Origin: Ignavibacteriales bacterium
GTDB lineage: Bacteria > Bacteroidota > Ignavibacteria > Ignavibacteriales > Melioribacteraceae
DNA length: 64,000 bases
Reading direction: 5' to 3'
NCBI GenBank assembly: GCA_020635275.1
Contig: JACKAA010000002.1
Span: 372,001 to 436,000 of the forward strand
The notes beneath the pieces are model-generated. The model had not been told where the DNA came from. It was given only the letters and a program-made list of their open reading frames with translations, and made no database searches. Numbering within the stretch: the stretch's first letter is position 1; each line of letters starts with the position of its first letter. Shown here piece after piece: positions 62,877-64,000 of this stretch. Made by a program: the position numbers and the translations under genes.

Positions 62877-63876
62877 ATATCATTAATTTAACTTTTCTAA
62901 ATTTTTCATCATTAAAACTCACCTGAGAAAAAATATTCTTAATCTCTGTTTCAGTTAAAATTTCAAAATCTTCAATTCTCGGAGTAATTAGCAAGCCCAT
63001 CATATCAACAGAAGCCGGACTAATTAATCTTTTAGCGTTATCGTCCATAAAGTATTGATTTGGACGATGTTTTTCTCTTGGGAAAATAAATATCTGCCAA
63101 ACTTCATTATCATTACCGCAGATAATATTTAGCATCGGTTCGCTATTTATGTTCTCAAGACTTTTTAGTGCGTCGTATAATTTATTAAATTCTTTTTTTA
63201 TTATCTCTTTTTCTGAGGATTGCAAATAGATAAATTTTGCAAGATCATGCTGAACAATATCAACTTTTACAGGCGAATCAATTCGAATATTAGTTGAATA
63301 TTTTTCAATCAACATTTTTATATTTTCTTCTAATGGAGTTGAGTTTTTTAATCCGGCTTGAAAATGTAAATGATCCGGCGCCGAAGCTCCGCATTGAGGT
63401 CCATTATAAAAAACAAAAAAGTTATCACCAAGATCCTTGGATAATTCCATAAAATCATCTAAAACATGCTCTATATTTTGAGGTGTGTGCAAATAAGTAG
63501 GAATAGTTAAATGCTGCTTGAAAATAGGAAACGGATTACAGAGAATAACATACTTATTTTTATAATCAATTCCCTTTTGGTTACTTGGCAAATTCTGCGG
63601 ACACAAAAAACATTTTCTGTTTTCAATACTTTTTTTATCAACTTTTGCAGATGTTGAGGTTATTCTGGATGGATTAAATTGTGTTCGAATATAATAATCA
63701 CTAAAATCATATTTTTTTATTTGAACATCGTTTAATGCATTAAAATTATTTTTAACTAAATCCCAATTTTCTTTTTGATGTTTTAATAATGATTCAGCTT
63801 TTTGAGATAGGTTATCAATTTCACCATATTCCAATAATTCATTATCAGATATGATAATATCTCTATTTATATTCAT
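62869..63876 (-). CDS. DUF4922 / HIT-superfamily nucleotidyl transferase-like protein
   Basis: A 335-residue protein. Its centre has NGPQCGASAPDHLHFQAG with the His169-x-His171-x-Gln173 pattern seen in galactose-1-phosphate uridylyltransferase, Ap4A phosphorylase and plant GDP-galactose phosphorylase, and an upstream KCFLCPQNLP possible zinc site. The C-terminus WQIFIFPREKHRPNQYF is typical of DUF4922. A phosphorylase or nucleotidyltransferase acting on a nucleotide or nucleotide sugar is likely, but the substrate is unknown. The start at 63876 is 14 bases after the stop of the partial gene upstream. Confidence 0.75.
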   Translation of the reverse strand: MNINRDIIISDNELLEYGEIDNLSQKAESLLKHQKENWDLVKNNFNALNDVQIKKYDFSDYYIRTQFNPSRITSTSAKVDKKSIENRKCFLCPQNLPSNQKGIDYKNKYVILCNPFPIFKQHLTIPTYLHTPQNIEHVLDDFMELSKDLGDNFFVFYNGPQCGASAPDHLHFQAGLKNSTPLEENIKMLIEKYSTNIRIDSPVKVDIVQHDLAKFIYLQSSEKEIIKKEFNKLYDALKSLENINSEPMLNIICGNDNEVWQIFIFPREKHRPNQYFMDDNAKRLISPASVDMMGLLITPRIEDFEILTETEIKNIFSQVSFNDEKFRKVKLMISN

Positions 63877-63890
63877 TCAAAATCCAAATT

Positions 63891-64000
63891 CTAATTTTTA
63901 TTTTTTAATTGTCTGGCAATCACTTCAAAAGTTCTAATTTTGTCTTTGTAAAAATTATTGATATTTACTTTATCAATTTCTAAAGCTGCATCGGAATTTC
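63891..64000 (-). CDS. C-terminal end of an unidentified gene
   Basis: The last 36 codons of a gene that begins beyond the window: ...DAALEIDKVNINNFYKDKIRTFEVIARQLKNKN, stop TAG at 63893-63891. Too short to assign. The 14-base spacing suggests it shares a transcript with the DUF4922 gene that follows. Confidence 0.6.
   Translation of the reverse strand, partial: NSDAALEIDKVNINNFYKDKIRTFEVIARQLKNKN

Noticed and set aside
1..64000. tRNA, rRNA, insertion sequences or prophage genes
   Set aside because: No cloverleaf-like segment, transposase, integrase or phage structural motif was seen on either strand by eye. A covariance-model scan would be needed to exclude small RNAs.

Overview
The window is AT-rich DNA from an organism that looks like a member of the Ignavibacteria (Bacteroidetes/Chlorobi side of the FCB group). 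The evidence is several secreted proteins ending in the type IX secretion (T9SS) type A sorting domain with the NYPNPFNPTTTIKY signature, a short primary sigma factor lacking region 1.1, a promoter element of the TAnnTTTG type, DUF5683/DUF5777/DUF4922 family proteins and a large multihaem cytochrome cluster. This placement is inference; there is no rRNA or tRNA in the window to confirm it.

Layout. 1-2.8 kb (minus): trpE-trpG-trpD behind a complete transcription attenuator with a 25-residue leader peptide carrying four Trp codons. 2.9-3.8 kb: rpoD. 4.2-10.9 kb: a stand-alone 2213-residue protein that appears to join a fold-type I aminotransferase-like region to an HPr kinase/PEPCK-like P-loop region. 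10.9-13.9 kb: a MarC membrane protein, a group II PLP decarboxylase and a PhzF protein. 13.9-23.1 kb (minus): an electron-export cluster comprising a b-type membrane cytochrome, an Fe-S/FAD/NAD(P) flavoprotein, a 20-haem and a 49-haem c-type cytochrome, and an outer-membrane beta-barrel. 23.3-27.3 kb: a lipoprotein, a GAF sigma-54 activator and a PEGA-domain Ser/Thr kinase. 27.3-44.7 kb: two sigma-54 promoters drive T9SS cargo and TPR genes, including a tandem family of about 1040-residue BNR-repeat proteins. The last copies are riddled with indels, more like bad consensus than biology. 45-56 kb: a 2177-residue cNMP-domain/coiled-coil/STAS protein, a PAS histidine kinase, an NtrC-type regulator and a receiver-SpoIIE phosphatase, probably one signalling module. 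56-60.9 kb (minus): a six-gene exported redox operon (DUF2892, T9SS haem protein, Rieske, cytochrome lipoprotein, YceI, DUF5777) with an adjacent Crp/Fnr gene and a matching palindromic operator. 61-63 kb: moeA-mobA. 62.9-64 kb: a DUF4922 HIT-like protein and the end of one more gene.

How it fits together. The electron-export cluster can be read as a route from quinol or NAD(P)H through periplasmic haem wires to the cell surface. The sigma-54 activator and kinase sit directly beside the promoters they probably serve. A small palindromic repeat family occurs between genes (including inside the trp leader) and in frame inside the C-terminal domains of the T9SS proteins.
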